64,000 nucleotides of DNA from Armigeres subalbatus (taxonomy: Eukaryota; Arthropoda; Insecta; Diptera; Culicidae), in contig NC_085141.1 of NCBI RefSeq assembly GCF_024139115.2, forward strand, positions 378,478,995 to 378,542,994, given 5' to 3'. Under the pieces are notes generated by a model. The model saw only the letters and a list, made by a program, of their open reading frames with translations, had not been told where the DNA came from and did no database searches. Below, piece by piece: positions 1 to 10,900 of the stretch (positions are counted from its first letter, which is position 1; every line of letters starts with the position of its first letter). Position numbers and translations under genes: made by a program.

Positions 1-933
1 ACGAACAATATAAGAGATAATGCGACTCGATACAATCGGCAAAGACCTAGGCGACGAATACAGGATCATGATTGGAAGCTTGGAACATGGAATTGCAAGT
101 CGCTAGGTTTCGCAGGTTGCGACAGGATGATCTATGATGAATTACATCCCCGCAACTTCGACGTCGTGGCGCTGCAGGAGATTTGCTGGACAGGACAGAA
201 AGTGTGGAAAAGCGGGCATCGTGCGGCTACCTTCTATCAAAGCTGTGGCACCACCAACGAGCTGGGAACCGGCTTCATAGTGCTGGGTAAGATGCGCCAA
301 CGCGTGATTGGGTGGCAGCCAATTAACGCAATGATGTGCAAGCTGAGAATTAAAGGCCGTTTCTTCAACTATAGCATCATCAACGTGCACTGTCCACACG
401 AAGGGAGACCCGACGACGAGAAAGAAGCGTTCTACGCACAGCTGGAGCACACATACGATGGATGCCCACTGCGGAACGTTAAAATCGTCATCGGTGACAT
501 GAACGCACAGGTAGGAAGGGAGGAAATGTATAGACCGGTCATCGGACCGGATAGTCTGCACACCGTATCGAATGACAACGGCCAACGATGCATAAACTTC
601 GCAGCCTCCCGCGGAATGGTAGTCCGAAGCACCTTCTTTCCCCGCAAAAATATCCACAAGGCCACATGGAGATCACCTAACCAAGAAACGGAAAACCAAA
701 TCGACCACGTTCTAATCGACGGTAAATTCTTCTCCGACATCACGAACGTCCGCACTCACCGCAGTGCGAATATTGAATCCGACCACTACCTCGTTGCAGT
801 ATGCCTGCGCTCAAAACTCTCGACGGTGTACAACATGCGTCGAAGTCGGACGCCGCGGCTTAACGTTGGGAGGCTACAAGACGGTAGACTAGCCCAAGAA
901 TACGCGCAGCAGCTGGAAGTGGCACTTCCAACG
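1..933 (+). pseudogene. RTE-type LINE, endonuclease part (5' portion, interrupted)
   Basis: The open frame from 127 encodes an apurinic-type endonuclease (exonuclease-endonuclease-phosphatase fold), which in LINEs nicks target DNA. Visible motifs are VVALQEICW (Mg-binding Glu), VIGDMNAQVGRE (the GDxN motif) and, near the end, IESDHYLV (the catalytic SDH motif). An in-frame lead-in with a TWN-like motif lies upstream of the first ATG (about position 85-105), with a stop-like break before it. The frame is cut at 933 by the foldback insertion and resumes at 4497; removing the insertion and one copy of the CAACG duplication restores the frame. The same element continues to 6690 and ends at about 7400. 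By motif set this is RTE clade, JAM1-like in mosquitoes; the clade is inferred by eye. Confidence 0.88.
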
Positions 934-1865
934 CACTATGGTCCAGGCGAGGGTCCAGGATACAGATTTACGCGGAAAGATGAATTTTACGCCAAAACTA
1001 TATTTTTTAGAAAAAAACTGTTGTTCTACAAAATTGTTCGAAATAGTAAGACCATCATTATGGTTTTACCAAAAAATAGGGTGGCCCATCATATAAAAAA
1101 AGTTAGAAAATATTTTTTTTATTTCTTAAAATATTGACATGTTTTGTTCTACAAAGTTGTAGCGTAGCTTTTTCTAATCAATTTTGCTAAAAAAACTTTT
1201 TCTGTAGCTCTTAAGTTGGCTGATTTAGAGCAATTTTACCTAATTGGATTAGGGTGTACCTAAAAACAGTATTTTTGATCTAATTTTTTTGTTTTAGATT
1301 TCTCGAAAAAGTCGTCTTCAGGTGACTTTTAGAGCTCAAAAAAATGCAACTTTTGATGGGTAAATATGTACAATATCTTTTTTCGATCAAAAGTTATAAT
1401 CGTTTTTCTGTAAAAATTACATTTTTTTCATAAGTTGATATCTCCGGTTAGGGCAGACCAAAAAAATATGTTTACACGGCATTTGAAAGATAAATTAATA
1501 TTCTTTATTATGTCAATGTTTATCATGTCAAATTGGGGATATGTTATTTTTTTATCTCAAGTTTTACCAATTTTACTAAAATCATGTTTTTTTCAAATAA
1601 GTTAAAATAACTCGACAACGGAAAAAGATACAGACAATATTCTTATAGCAAAACACGCGTTTTGAAAAGCCCCAAAAGTCTTCAGAAGATGACATTCGCG
1701 AGAAATGAAAAATAAAAAATCTACAGCTCTAACACTTTTTATAAGTTTTATCATTATCATCGTATTGCAAGATTTACGAGAAAAGATGCATTTTCGGTCT
1801 GAAGCATACTTTTAAGAAACAAAATTTGTTCTACAAAGTTGTTCTGGATACTTGGGCCCTTATTA

Positions 1866-2155
1866 CAGTGATCGTTCGCTAACTGGGGCACGACCTCACC
1901 CCAACTAGCGAATGCCGTTCGCTAATTGCGGCGGTTTGACAAGCGTCAATGTTGTTTACTTTTTGCATTGAACAAAAGGAAATTTTACGCGCCAGAAAAT
2001 ATCGATCCCGCCAAACACGGAAACAAAACGTCAACGCGTTTTTGACATCACATTCTGACGTTTAGCTGCTTTTTAATTGGGTTTCGCCCCAATTAGCGAA
2101 CCCCCAACTAAAAAGCGCCCCAACTAGAAAAACCCCAATTAACGAACGTTCACTG
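1866..2155. mobile_element. pogo-like MITE, TA target duplication
   Basis: A 290-bp element with inverted ends CAGTGATCGTTCGCTAA and TTAACGAACGTTCACTG, flanked by TA on both sides (1864-1865, 2156-2157). The CAGT start and TA duplication fit the Tc1/mariner-pogo group. There is no coding capacity. It lies inside the foldback element. Confidence 0.8.
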
Positions 2156-2775
2156 TATAGAGTTACCGAAAAATAAGGTGGGCCATTTTATAAAAATGTA
2201 AAATTTTCATTTTTTTTATTTTGCGGAATATTGACGTAAAATGTTCTACAAAGCTGTAGCGCAGCTTTTTCCAATCAACTTTGCTATATAAACTTTTTAT
2301 GTAGCTCTTAAGCTCACCTGTTTAGCGTAATTTTACTTACCTGGATTAGGGTGTCCCTCAAAAAACAAGATTTATGATCTGCTCATTTCATTTTTTATTT
2401 TTCACGGGTGTCATCTTCTGAAGACTTTTGGGGCTTTTCAAAACGCGTGTTTTGCTATAAGAATATCGTCTGTATCGTTTTCCGTTGTCGAGTTATATCA
2501 ATTTATTTGAAAAAACATGATTTTAGTAAAATTGGTAAAACTTGAGATAAAAAAATAACATATCCCCAATTTTTTGACATAATAAAGAATATTAATTTAT
2601 CTTTCAAATGCCGTATAAACATATTTTTTTGGTCTGCCCTAACTGGAGATATCAACTTATGAAAAAATGTAATTTTGACAGAAAAACGATTATAACTTTT
2701 GATCGGAAAAAGATATTGTGTATATTTACCCATCAAAAGTTGCATTTTTTCGAGCTCTAAAAGTCACCTGAAGAC

Positions 2776-3024
2776 TGTTGGCCGGAGACGGGAACCCCCT
2801 CACAAAGAATAACAAACTAGAGTTCCCTCTCTACACCACGGCAGGCTACTGACTGATACTTCTGCCAGCAGCTGCAGTTCTCTTTATTCAACAGTAGGTA
2901 TATACAATAATCTATAACAAACTTCCTTAATCTATACCAAAGAGCAACTACAACTAACCGGCGCCTGCCTCCTATCTATCTTCGATCTACAGCGAAGCGT
3001 CGCACACTACCTGATATTCCAACA
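2776..3024 (-). repeat. Copia-type LTR, left copy
   Basis: On the minus strand the LTR starts TGTTGGAATATCAGG at 3024 and ends CCGGCCAACA at 2776 (249 bp). A purine-rich tract (AAGGAG-type) precedes its start, as expected of the plus-strand primer. The LTR is nearly identical to the right copy. Confidence 0.85.
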
Positions 3025-3397
3025 CTCCTCCTTAGTGTGCACGCCTCGCAACTCTCCTGGCTCCTTCTAACACCGAGCCTCCCGTCCAGAGCTCCTTCTC
3101 GCCGAACAATTCCTCCTGGCCCAATCCGTTGCCCGTACAAATGGCCTCTATCCGACGTTTGCACAGCACCCTCTGTTGACCAGCTCCTGAATGTTCCGAC
3201 GCTCCTCCTGGACGCTGACCAGCCAGCATCCTACCGAACGTTCCAACCTCCTGATGAATTCCGTCCGGCGCTACCCAAGACTTACGTGGCTGATCCATGA
3301 TCCCACTGCGCCACGCGACTTATGCGGCCGATCCATGATCCCACTGCGATAACGTCGACGGCCATAACATCCCACTAAGATGGAGAACGGGAATCGT

Positions 3398-3413
3398 TCC
3401 TGGGCCCATAACC
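3398..3413 (-). other. Copia primer-binding site, left-facing
   Basis: The minus strand reads GGTTATGGGCCCAGG immediately after the CCAACA end of the central LTR fragment. This is the known Drosophila copia primer site sequence for the first bases. Confidence 0.8.
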
Positions 3414-3480
3414 TGTTGGCCGGAGACGGGAACCCCCTCACAAAGAATAACAAACTAGAGTTCCCTTCCTACGGCCAACA
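3414..3480. repeat. 67-bp LTR remnant at palindrome centre
   Basis: The fragment starts TGTTGGCC and ends GGCCAACA, so it looks like an LTR 3' end when read on either strand. Its body matches the last ~60 bp (U5) of the flanking LTRs on the minus strand. It is the only non-duplicated part of the palindrome and is shared by both half-elements. Confidence 0.8.
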
Positions 3481-3496
3481 GGTTATGGGCCCAGGA
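3481..3496 (+). other. Copia primer-binding site, right-facing
   Basis: GGTTATGGGCCCAGGA follows directly after CCAACA at 3480 and mirrors the site at 3398-3413. Confidence 0.8.
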
Positions 3497-3873
3497 ACGA
3501 TTCCCGTTCTCCATCTTAGTGGGATGTTATTGCCGTCGACGTTATCGCAGTGGGATCATGGATCGGCCGCATAAGTCGCGTGGCGCAGTGGGATCATGCA
3601 TCAGCCACGTAAGTCTTGGGTAGCGGCGGACGGCATTCCTCAGGAGGTTGGAACGTTCGGTAGGATGCTGGCTGGTCAGTAGAAGTCCAGGAGGAGCATC
3701 GGAACATTCAGGAACTGGTCAACAGAGGGTGCTGTGCAAACGTCGGATAGAGGCCATTTGTACGGGCAACGGATTGGGCCAGGAGGAATTGTTCGGCGAG
3801 AAGGAGCTCTGGACGGGAGGCTCGGTGTTAGAAGGAGCCAGGAGAGTTGTGAGGCGTGCACACTAAGGAGAAG

Positions 3874-4124
3874 TGTTGGAATATCAGGTAGTGTGCGACG
3901 CTTCGCTGTAGATCGAAGATAGATAGGAGGTAGGCGCCAGTTGGTTGTAGTTGCTCTTCGGTAGGTTAAGGAATATTGTTATGGATGTATTGTATATACC
4001 TATTGTTGAATAAATAGAACTGCAGCTGCTGGCAGAAGTATCAGTCAGTAGCCTGCCGTGGTGTGGAGGGGGAACTCTAGTATTTGTAGTTCTTTGTGAG
4101 GGGGTTGTCTTGCTCCGGCCAACA
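3874..4124 (+). repeat. Copia-type LTR, right copy
   Basis: It starts TGTTGGAATATCAGG just after AAGGAGAAG (polypurine tract) and ends CCGGCCAACA. AATAAA lies at about 4010, in the expected poly(A) position for R. The length is 251 bp, and AAGAC follows it. Confidence 0.87.
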
Positions 4125-4496
4125 AAGACGACTTTTTCGAGAAATCTAAAACTAAAAAATTAGATTAAAAATACTGTTTTTTCAGGTACACCCTAATCCA
4201 ATTAGGTAAAATTGCTCTAAATCAGCCAACTTAAGAGCTACAGAAAAAGTTTTTTTAGCAAAATTAATTGGAATTAGCTGCGCTACAACTTTGTAGAACA
4301 TAACATGTCAATATTCTGAGAAATAAAAAAAAAATTCTAATTTTTTTTATATGATGGGCCACCCTATTTTTTGGTAGAACCATAATGATGGCCTTACTAT
4401 TTCAAACATTTTTGTAGAACAACAGTTTTTTCTAAAAAATATAGTTTTGGCGTAACATTCATCTTTCCGCGTAAATCTGTATCCTGGACCATAGTG

Positions 4497-6690
4497 CAAC
4501 GGAAGAGCAGCTAGGCGCAGCGTCTCTTGAAGATGGCTGGAGAGATAAATATTCGAACCGCCATTGGTAGCACCGCAACCGCGGATCAGAGAAACGACTG
4601 GTATGACGGCGAATGTGAGCAGTTAGTGGAAGAGAAGAATGCAGCATGGGCGAGATTGCTGCAACACGGCACGAGGGCGAAAGAGGCACGATATAAACAC
4701 CCAAGCAACCAGAAGTTCGTATAAGAAGGGCTATTTTAGCTTAATCAGCTCTCATTTTAAGTAATTTTTTGTATGGTGGGAGCGTAAAAGTGAACTTTAA
4801 AGTTCCGTTAAGCATGCTTGGAACTTGATGTGAACCATACCAATTAGTTCGGTTAAGAGTAAGTTTAAGTAAAATCTGAACTTCTGGTTGCTTGGGCAGG
4901 CGTGGAACAGACAAAACTCGATTTTCCGGAGGAAAAGGCGCCAGCAGGAAGATCGAGACCGTGAAGAAACGGAGCAACTGTACCGCGCTAATAACACACG
5001 AAAGTTCTATGAGAAGTTAAACCGTTCACGTAAGGGCCACGTGCCACAGCCTGATATGTGTAAGGACATAAACGGGAACCTTCTTACGAACGAGCGTGAG
5101 GTGATCCAAAGGTGGCGGCAGCACTACGAAGAACACCTGAATGGCGATGTGGCAGACGAAGATGGCGGTATGGTGATGGACCTGGGAGAACGCGCGCAGG
5201 ACATAATTTTACCGGCTCCGGATCTCCAGGAAATCCAGGAGGAGATTGGCCGGCTGAAGAACAACAAAGCCCCTGGGGTTGACCAACTACCAGGAGAGCT
5301 ATTTAAACACGGTGGTGAGGCACTGGCTAGAGCGCTCCACTGGGTCATTACCAAGGTTTGGGAGGAGGAAGTTTTGCCGCAGGGGTGGATGGAAGGTGTC
5401 ATGTGTCCCATCTACAAAAAGGGCGATAAGCTGGATTGTAGCAACTACCGCGCAATCACATTGCTGAACGCCGCCTACAAGGTGCTCTCCCAAATTTTAT
5501 GCCGTCGACTAGCACCAACTGCAAGGGAGTTCGTGGGGCAGTACCAGGCGGGTTTTATGGGCGAACGCTCCACCACGGACCAGGTGTTCGCCATTCGCCA
5601 AGTACTGCAGAAATGCCGCGAATACAACGTACCCACACATCATCTATTCATCGACTTCAAAGCCGCATATGATACAATCGATCGGGACCAGCTATGGCAG
5701 CTAATGCACGAACACGGTTTTCCGGATAAACTGACACGGTTGATCAAAGCGACGATGGATCGGGTGATGTGCGTAGTTCGAGTTTCAGGGGCATTCTCGA
5801 GTCCCTTCGAAACCCGCAGAGGGTTACGGCAAGGTGATGGTCTTTCGTGTTTGCTATTCAACATAGCTTTGGAAGAGGTAATACGAAGAGCAGGGATTAA
5901 CACGAGTGGTACAATTTTCAATAAGTCCGTTCAGCTATTTGGTTTCGCCCTCGGTTTGGCCGACGACATAGATATTATGGCACGTAACTTTGAGAAGATG
6001 GAGGAAGCCTACATCAGACTGAAGAGGGAAGCTAAGCGGATCGGACTAGTCATCAACACGTCGAAGACGAAGTACATGATAGGAAGAGGTTCAAGAGAAG
6101 ACAGTGTGAGCCACCCACCGCGAGTCTGCATCGGTGGTGACGAAATCGAGGTGGTAGAAGAATTTGTGTACTTGGGCGCATTGGCGACTACCGAAAATGA
6201 TATAAGCAGAGAAATTCGGAGACGCATCATGGCTGGAAATCGTACGTACTTTGGACTCCGCAAGACGCTCCGATCGAATAGAGTTCGCCGCCGTACCAAA
6301 CTGACAATCTACAAAACGCTCATTAGACCGGTAGTCCTCTACGGACACGAGACCTGGACGATGCTCGTGGAGGACCAACGCGCACTTGGAGTTTTCGAAA
6401 GGAAAGTGCTGCGTACCATCTATGGTGGGGTGCAGATGGCGGACGGTACGTGGAGAAGGCGAATGAACCACGAATTGCATCAGCTGTTGGGAGAACCATC
6501 CATCGTTCACACCGCGAAAATCGGACGACTGCGATGGGCCGGGCACGTAGCCAGAATGTCGGACAGTAACCCGGTGAAAATGGTTCTCGACAACGATTCG
6601 ACGAGCACAAGAAGGCGAGGTGCGCAGCGGGCAAGGTGGTTGGCGACGCGTAGCCATGGACCGAGCCGAATGGAGAAGACTCTTATATTA
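4497..6690 (+). pseudogene. RTE-type LINE, reverse transcriptase part
   Basis: This continues the element begun at position 1. After the linker region (4497-4700 and 4897-5100), the long frame 4888-6693 encodes the RT: NNKAPGVDQLPGE at about 5260, PIYKKGDKLDCSNYRAITLL at 5408-5465, the DFKAAYDTID A-box at 5655, RRGLRQGDGLSCLLFN at 5817, and the LADDIDI catalytic box at about 5956. The thumb and connection run to an IGRLRWAGHVARM motif at about 6520. The C-terminus is cut by the TIR element at 6691. The sequence just before the catalytic box (FGFALGLADD) looks like a small local duplication of the usual FADD motif. The frame is otherwise open for 600 codons, which suggests a moderately young copy. 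Confidence 0.9.
4701..4896. mobile_element. 196-bp MITE inside the RTE LINE
   Basis: The inverted ends are CCCAAGCAACCAGAAGTTC and its complement at 4878-4896. CA is present on both sides (4699-4700, 4897-4898). Deleting the element with one CA restores the LINE reading frame, so the boundaries are well set. There is no coding capacity. Confidence 0.85.
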
Positions 6691-7354
6691 TAAATTCAGT
6701 AAAAACCGAATTATAGCCGCTATCGAAATTTGATTTTTCTCACAATCTATACGTTAAACCTAATTTCGGAAGTGGTGCGCTGTATAGCACATCACCAAAT
6801 GAAAACAGCGCACCACTTCCGAAGTTAGGTTTAACCAGAGACGTTGTTTATAGATAGAGACCCGCAAACAGTGAAGCCGAAAGTACCAAACGAACCACCA
6901 AACGCGGTACCAAACGAGCAAAGTAAACAAACATTACCAATCGGTACTAAATGCAAGATAGGTATTGTAATCAACATTATAGAAATTATAAAAAAGTTTG
7001 AAAAGTTCAGTATATGAAGATGTTTTCAGAGTTCTCATAGCAAATTTATATATGGTATTTAATCATATTTATTGTTGAATATAAGGAAATGGTGCTAAAG
7101 AAGAGAAAATATGTAGTTGGAGCAAACGAAATAACTGCTCACACTGAGAGTCACTTCAAGTTCTCACAAATTTTGATGTTGCCGATCGCACAGATTTTTT
7201 TGTCTGCTGGCCGTGAAGCCAGAATTGCTTTTATTCTCTCTGCGTGTCTCTATATCATACCATCGTCTCTGGGTTTAACTTATTGGTTTAACGTATGGAT
7301 TGTGAGAAAAATCCAACTTTGTTAGCGGCTATAACTCGGCTTTGCACTGAATTG
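6691..7354. mobile_element. TIR element interrupting the RTE 3' end
   Basis: The outer ends are inverted: TTCAGTAAAAACCGAATTAT at about 6695 and its imperfect complement ending ACTGAATT at 7354. The match extends about 70 bp and includes ATTTTTCTCACAATC. An internal hairpin (about 6755-6833) carries the sequence TTCGGAAGTGGTGCGC in both orientations. The flanks are TA-rich, so the exact TSD is unclear (ATA or TATA). A related fragment lies at 24068-24191. The open frame at 7089-7325 lies wholly inside it and is not a gene. Confidence 0.7.
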
Positions 7355-7400
7355 ATAATATATACCGCACAGGCCACTTCGGCCTTATAGTCTGAATAAT
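7355..7400 (+). mobile_element. 3' tail of the RTE-type LINE
   Basis: ACCGCACAGGCCACTTCGGC and the following AT-rich bases resemble mosquito RTE 3' ends. The tail lies directly after the TIR element that interrupts the LINE. Confidence 0.55.
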
Positions 7401-7545
7401 ATGAAACAAGAAAGATGGAAATAGGAGGAAGGAAGAAGAAATAAGTAAGAAGAAAGAAGGAAAAGGAAAAAAAGGAAGAAAACAGGAGATAAAAGGAAGA
7501 ATAAATAAAAGGAGGATGAAAGAGGGAAGAAGTAGGAAGGTTTTT
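7401..7545 (+). repeat. Purine-rich (GAA/GGAA) low-complexity tract
   Basis: About 145 bp of almost pure purine with GAAG and GGAA runs. It directly follows the RTE tail. Confidence 0.8.
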
Positions 7546-7912
7546 GTCTTCGCGAGTGCGACATCCCTATATGGAGATAGATTCTACAATTTGGGCTACG
7601 TTCTCATCCTTGTCGGATTGAATCGATCGTTTTATACCAAACAATTTATTCCAAAGAGCCCTCATGTTGTCAAAATTCGTGCACGTCGTGCATGCAGTCG
7701 GAGTCGCCCTTCTGTCGCATCGCAGTCAAAATCTGTTCGTCTTTCATTTCTCGCGTGTTTGGGGTCTGGTTGGCACTTTTATCCGCGTTACCTTGTGCTA
7801 GCCTCCAGTAGTAAGGAAACGTAATCCAACCTAGTGCTTCTACTGAAGGCCCACCTACGGTGTCTATTTTCCTCCATCCAAACCAGGTGAAGTGCACGTA
7901 AAATAAGCAACA
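7546..7912 (+). promoter_or_regulatory. ValRS 5' flank and 5' UTR
   Basis: Unique-looking sequence upstream of the ValRS start. No clear TATA box is seen. The leader ends GCAACAATG, a good insect start context. A short open frame at 7516-7824 has no recognisable product. Confidence 0.45.
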
Positions 7913-10900
7913 ATGTCCGATCCAGTGGAAAATGGTTCTACGGTTGTTGAGTCCGGAGAAGCTCCGGTCAAGACGGAAAAGCAGCTCAAAAAGGAAGCAG
8001 AAAAGGCTGCCAAGCTGGCTAAGTTGCAGGAAAAGATGAACAAGAAACAACAACAAGCGGAACAGGCCGCTGCTAAGCCCAAGGCCGAGGTGAGTCATTT
8101 TAGGGGGTTCAAAATATTGCGTCAGAATGTTGCCAAATTTCCCATCGCGATCTAACCTTTCCACTGAGCTGCAGCAGTTTCGGCAAATGCGCATTGTAGC
8201 TAATAGCTAATAGAGGTTTCCATAAAAAAGTGAAAGTAAATTATTTCGCTCTCTTTTTTATTAATGGACTTATGCGTTTTATTACGTGTCACAATGAAAG
8301 AAAAAAGCAAAGGAGACGACGAAAGAGGCCATCGTGTACAAAGGAAACACCAAGGAAGGCGAGAAGAAAGATTTGTCGGGTCCCTTCCCGGAAGCCTATA
8401 GTCCGCAGTACGTCGAAGCTGCCTGGTACAGCTGGTGGGAAAAGGAAGGTTTCTTCAAGCCTGAATATGCAGTAAGTGTTTTCTATTTGTGTTTCTCCAG
8501 ATAATCAAACTTGTGAATGCACAATTCCCAAAAGCACCTTATCATAAGAACAATTAGAGAAACAAAAACTTGTACATCTTCGTGTTAGAGAGATTTCTGT
8601 TTGGTAGAATAACTTGCTATTTAAAGTATTATAATTATTGTCCTTAACCACGAGATTTTCGGCCCTTGGCCGTCTCATCTCGTGAGGATTATTCAAAGTA
8701 AATTAACTCTTCAATAAAGAATCGTATCAATGAAAAAAGCAAGTGAAATACTGTTATTGGTATGTCTAATGAATAGTATGGTATTATTTTCGGTGAATTG
8801 TGCATCCTAGAAAAAAAATGCCTATAATTTTTTGCATAATACTTTAGTACACATCTTTTCCAGCGCAAGGAGAGCAACCCCAAGGGTCAGTTTGTTATGG
8901 TTATTCCGCCGCCCAATGTGACTGGTTCGCTACATTTGGGTCACGCGCTGACCAACGCCATCGAGGATTGCATCACTCGTTGGCACCGGATGAAGGGACG
9001 CACTGCATTGTGGGTGCCGGGCTGCGATCACGCCGGTATCGCCACCCAGGTCGTGGTGGAGAAGAAACTGTGGCGTGAGCAAAAACAAACACGCCACGAT
9101 TTGGGACGCGAGAAGTTTATCGAAAAGATTTGGCAATGGCGAAATGAGAAGGGCGATCGCATCTATCATCAGTTGAAGAAGCTGGGTTCGTCGTACGATT
9201 GGACCAGGGCCTGCTTCACGATGGATCCCAAGCTGTGCAAGGCCGTCACTGAGGCGTTTGTTCGGCTTCATGAGCGAGGAATGATCTACAGGAGCAACAG
9301 GTTGGGCAACTGGTCTTGCGCGTTGCGATCGGCCATTTCTGATATTGAAGTTGATAAGGTTGAAATCCCCGGCCGGACATTGTTGGTCATTCCGGGATAT
9401 ACCGAGAAAGTTGAATTCGGAGTACTGGTGTCGTTTGCCTACAAAGTGGACGGTAGTGACGAAGAGATCGTCGTGGCGACCACTCGAGTGGAGACGATGC
9501 TGGGAGATACGGCCGTTGCCGTTCATCCAAAAGACGAACGTTACAAGCATCTGCATGGAAAGTTTGTTGTGCATCCGTTTTGCGATAGAAAATTGCCGAT
9601 TGTGTGTGACGATTTCGTTGAAATGGGATTCGGAACAGGCGCCGTGAAAATTACCCCGGCGCACGATCCGAATGATTATGAAGTTGGTAAACGACACAAT
9701 TTGCCGTTTATTACTATTTTCACGGACGATGGCTTCATCACCGGAGAGTATGGAGAGTTCACTGGAATGAAAAGATTCGATGCGAGAAAGGCTGTTTTGG
9801 CCGCTCTCCAGACTAAAGGTCTCTACAAGGAAACTGTCGATAATCCGATGGTCGTCCCGATTTGTTCTCGTTCAAAGGATGTCGTGGAACCGCTGATCAA
9901 ACCCCAGTGGTACGTCAAGTGTGACGAAATGGCTAAGAACGCAACGGAAGCTGTACGATCTGGAGAGCTGAAGATCACTCCAGAAGTGCATAAGAAGACT
10001 TGGTACCACTGGATGGATGAAATCCGTGATTGGTGTGTTTCGCGGCAGCTTTGGTGGGGCCACAGAATCCCGGCCTATCATGCTTCGTTCAAAGATGCTA
10101 GCCAGAAGCCGGCTGATGTGGATGCGGAATCATTGTGGTTCGTTGGTCGAACCGAGGAAGAAGCCTTAGAAAAAGCAGCAAAGGAGCTAAAAGTGCCCAA
10201 GGAGGCACTCGCTTTGAAGCAGGACGAAGACGTTTTGGACACTTGGTTTAGCTCTGGCCTGTTCCCATTCTCCGTTTTTGGCTGGCCAGACAACACTGAT
10301 GATCTGAAGCTGTTTTACCCTACCTCGCTGCTGGAGACGGGGCACGATATTTTGTTCTTCTGGGTCGCACGCATGGTGTTCTTTGGCCAGACTCTGCTCG
10401 GAAAGCTTCCATTCCGCGAGGTATTCCTGCATCCTATGGTTCGAGATGCCCACGGCCGTAAAATGTCCAAATCGCTAGGAAATGTGATTGATCCGATGGA
10501 TGTGATTACGGGAATAACATTGGAAGGGCTGCATCTCCAGTTATTGGATTCTAATCTGGATCCAAGGGAGGTTGAGAAGGCCAAGGCTGGTCAAAAGCAG
10601 GACTATCCGAATGGCATTCCGGAGTGTGGAACCGACGCTATGCGCTTTGCCCTTTGCGCCTACAACACCCAGGGTCGGGACATCAATTTAGACATCATGC
10701 GTGTCCAGGGTTATCGGTTCTTCTGCAATAAGTTGTGGAATGCGACCAAATTCGCTTTGATGTATTTCACCGGGGAGGAGCGCTATGATGCTTTGCAGGA
10801 ATTGGTAACTTCGAGCCTCATTGTCGTTTTTGATGCAAATAAATAATGAAATTTCATTCATTTTCAGACCGGTTCCGAGAGCAACATTGACCGGTGGATT

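Larger units (their letters stand above)
2776..4124. mobile_element. Palindromic double Copia-type element (head-to-head)
   Basis: This is one inverted repeat of about 640-bp arms (2776-3413 and 3481-4124) around a 67-bp centre. From the centre outward each arm reads: Copia-type primer-binding site (GGTTATGGGCCCAG), about 390 bp of non-coding internal sequence, purine tract, then a complete LTR of about 250 bp (TGTTGG...CCAACA). The 5-bp repeat AAGAC flanks the whole unit (2771-2775, 4125-4129), so it was integrated once as a composite. The internal part carries a roughly 39-bp tandem duplication and no gag-pol, so the parent was a tiny non-autonomous (TRIM-like) element. Drosophila copia has the same LTR start and the same primer site, for the initiator tRNA-Met half-molecule. 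Confidence 0.88.
934..4496. mobile_element. Long-TIR foldback DNA element with 5-bp TSD
   Basis: The ends are inverted copies starting CACTATGGTCC; the match continues for roughly 350 bp (about 934-1330 against 4130-4496) with small differences. The 5-bp repeat CAACG flanks it at 929-933 and 4497-4501. The left end carries a small local duplication of GTCCAGG. Inside, about 1315-1700 is repeated inverted at about 2395-2770, and the left arm has a diverged direct copy at about 2165-2400, so the element is built from stacked inverted modules. No transposase frame is visible, so it is non-autonomous. It contains a MITE (1866-2155) and a palindromic Copia pair (2776-4124). An alternative reading of the ends is GCACTATGG with a 3-bp AAC duplication. 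The superfamily is undetermined. Confidence 0.85.

Noticed and set aside
3413..3481. The 67-bp TGTTGGCC...GGCCAACA centre as a separate tiny MITE
   Set aside because: Its body matches LTR U5 sequence and primer sites start directly at both edges, so it is an LTR remnant, not an independent insertion.
2976..3922. Open frames of 60-90 codons inside the Copia palindrome
   Set aside because: The same frames appear on both strands because the arms are inverted copies; there is no gag or pol similarity.
7089..7325. Small open frame with a hydrophobic C-terminal half
   Set aside because: It lies wholly within the TIR element that interrupts the RTE LINE and has no family resemblance.
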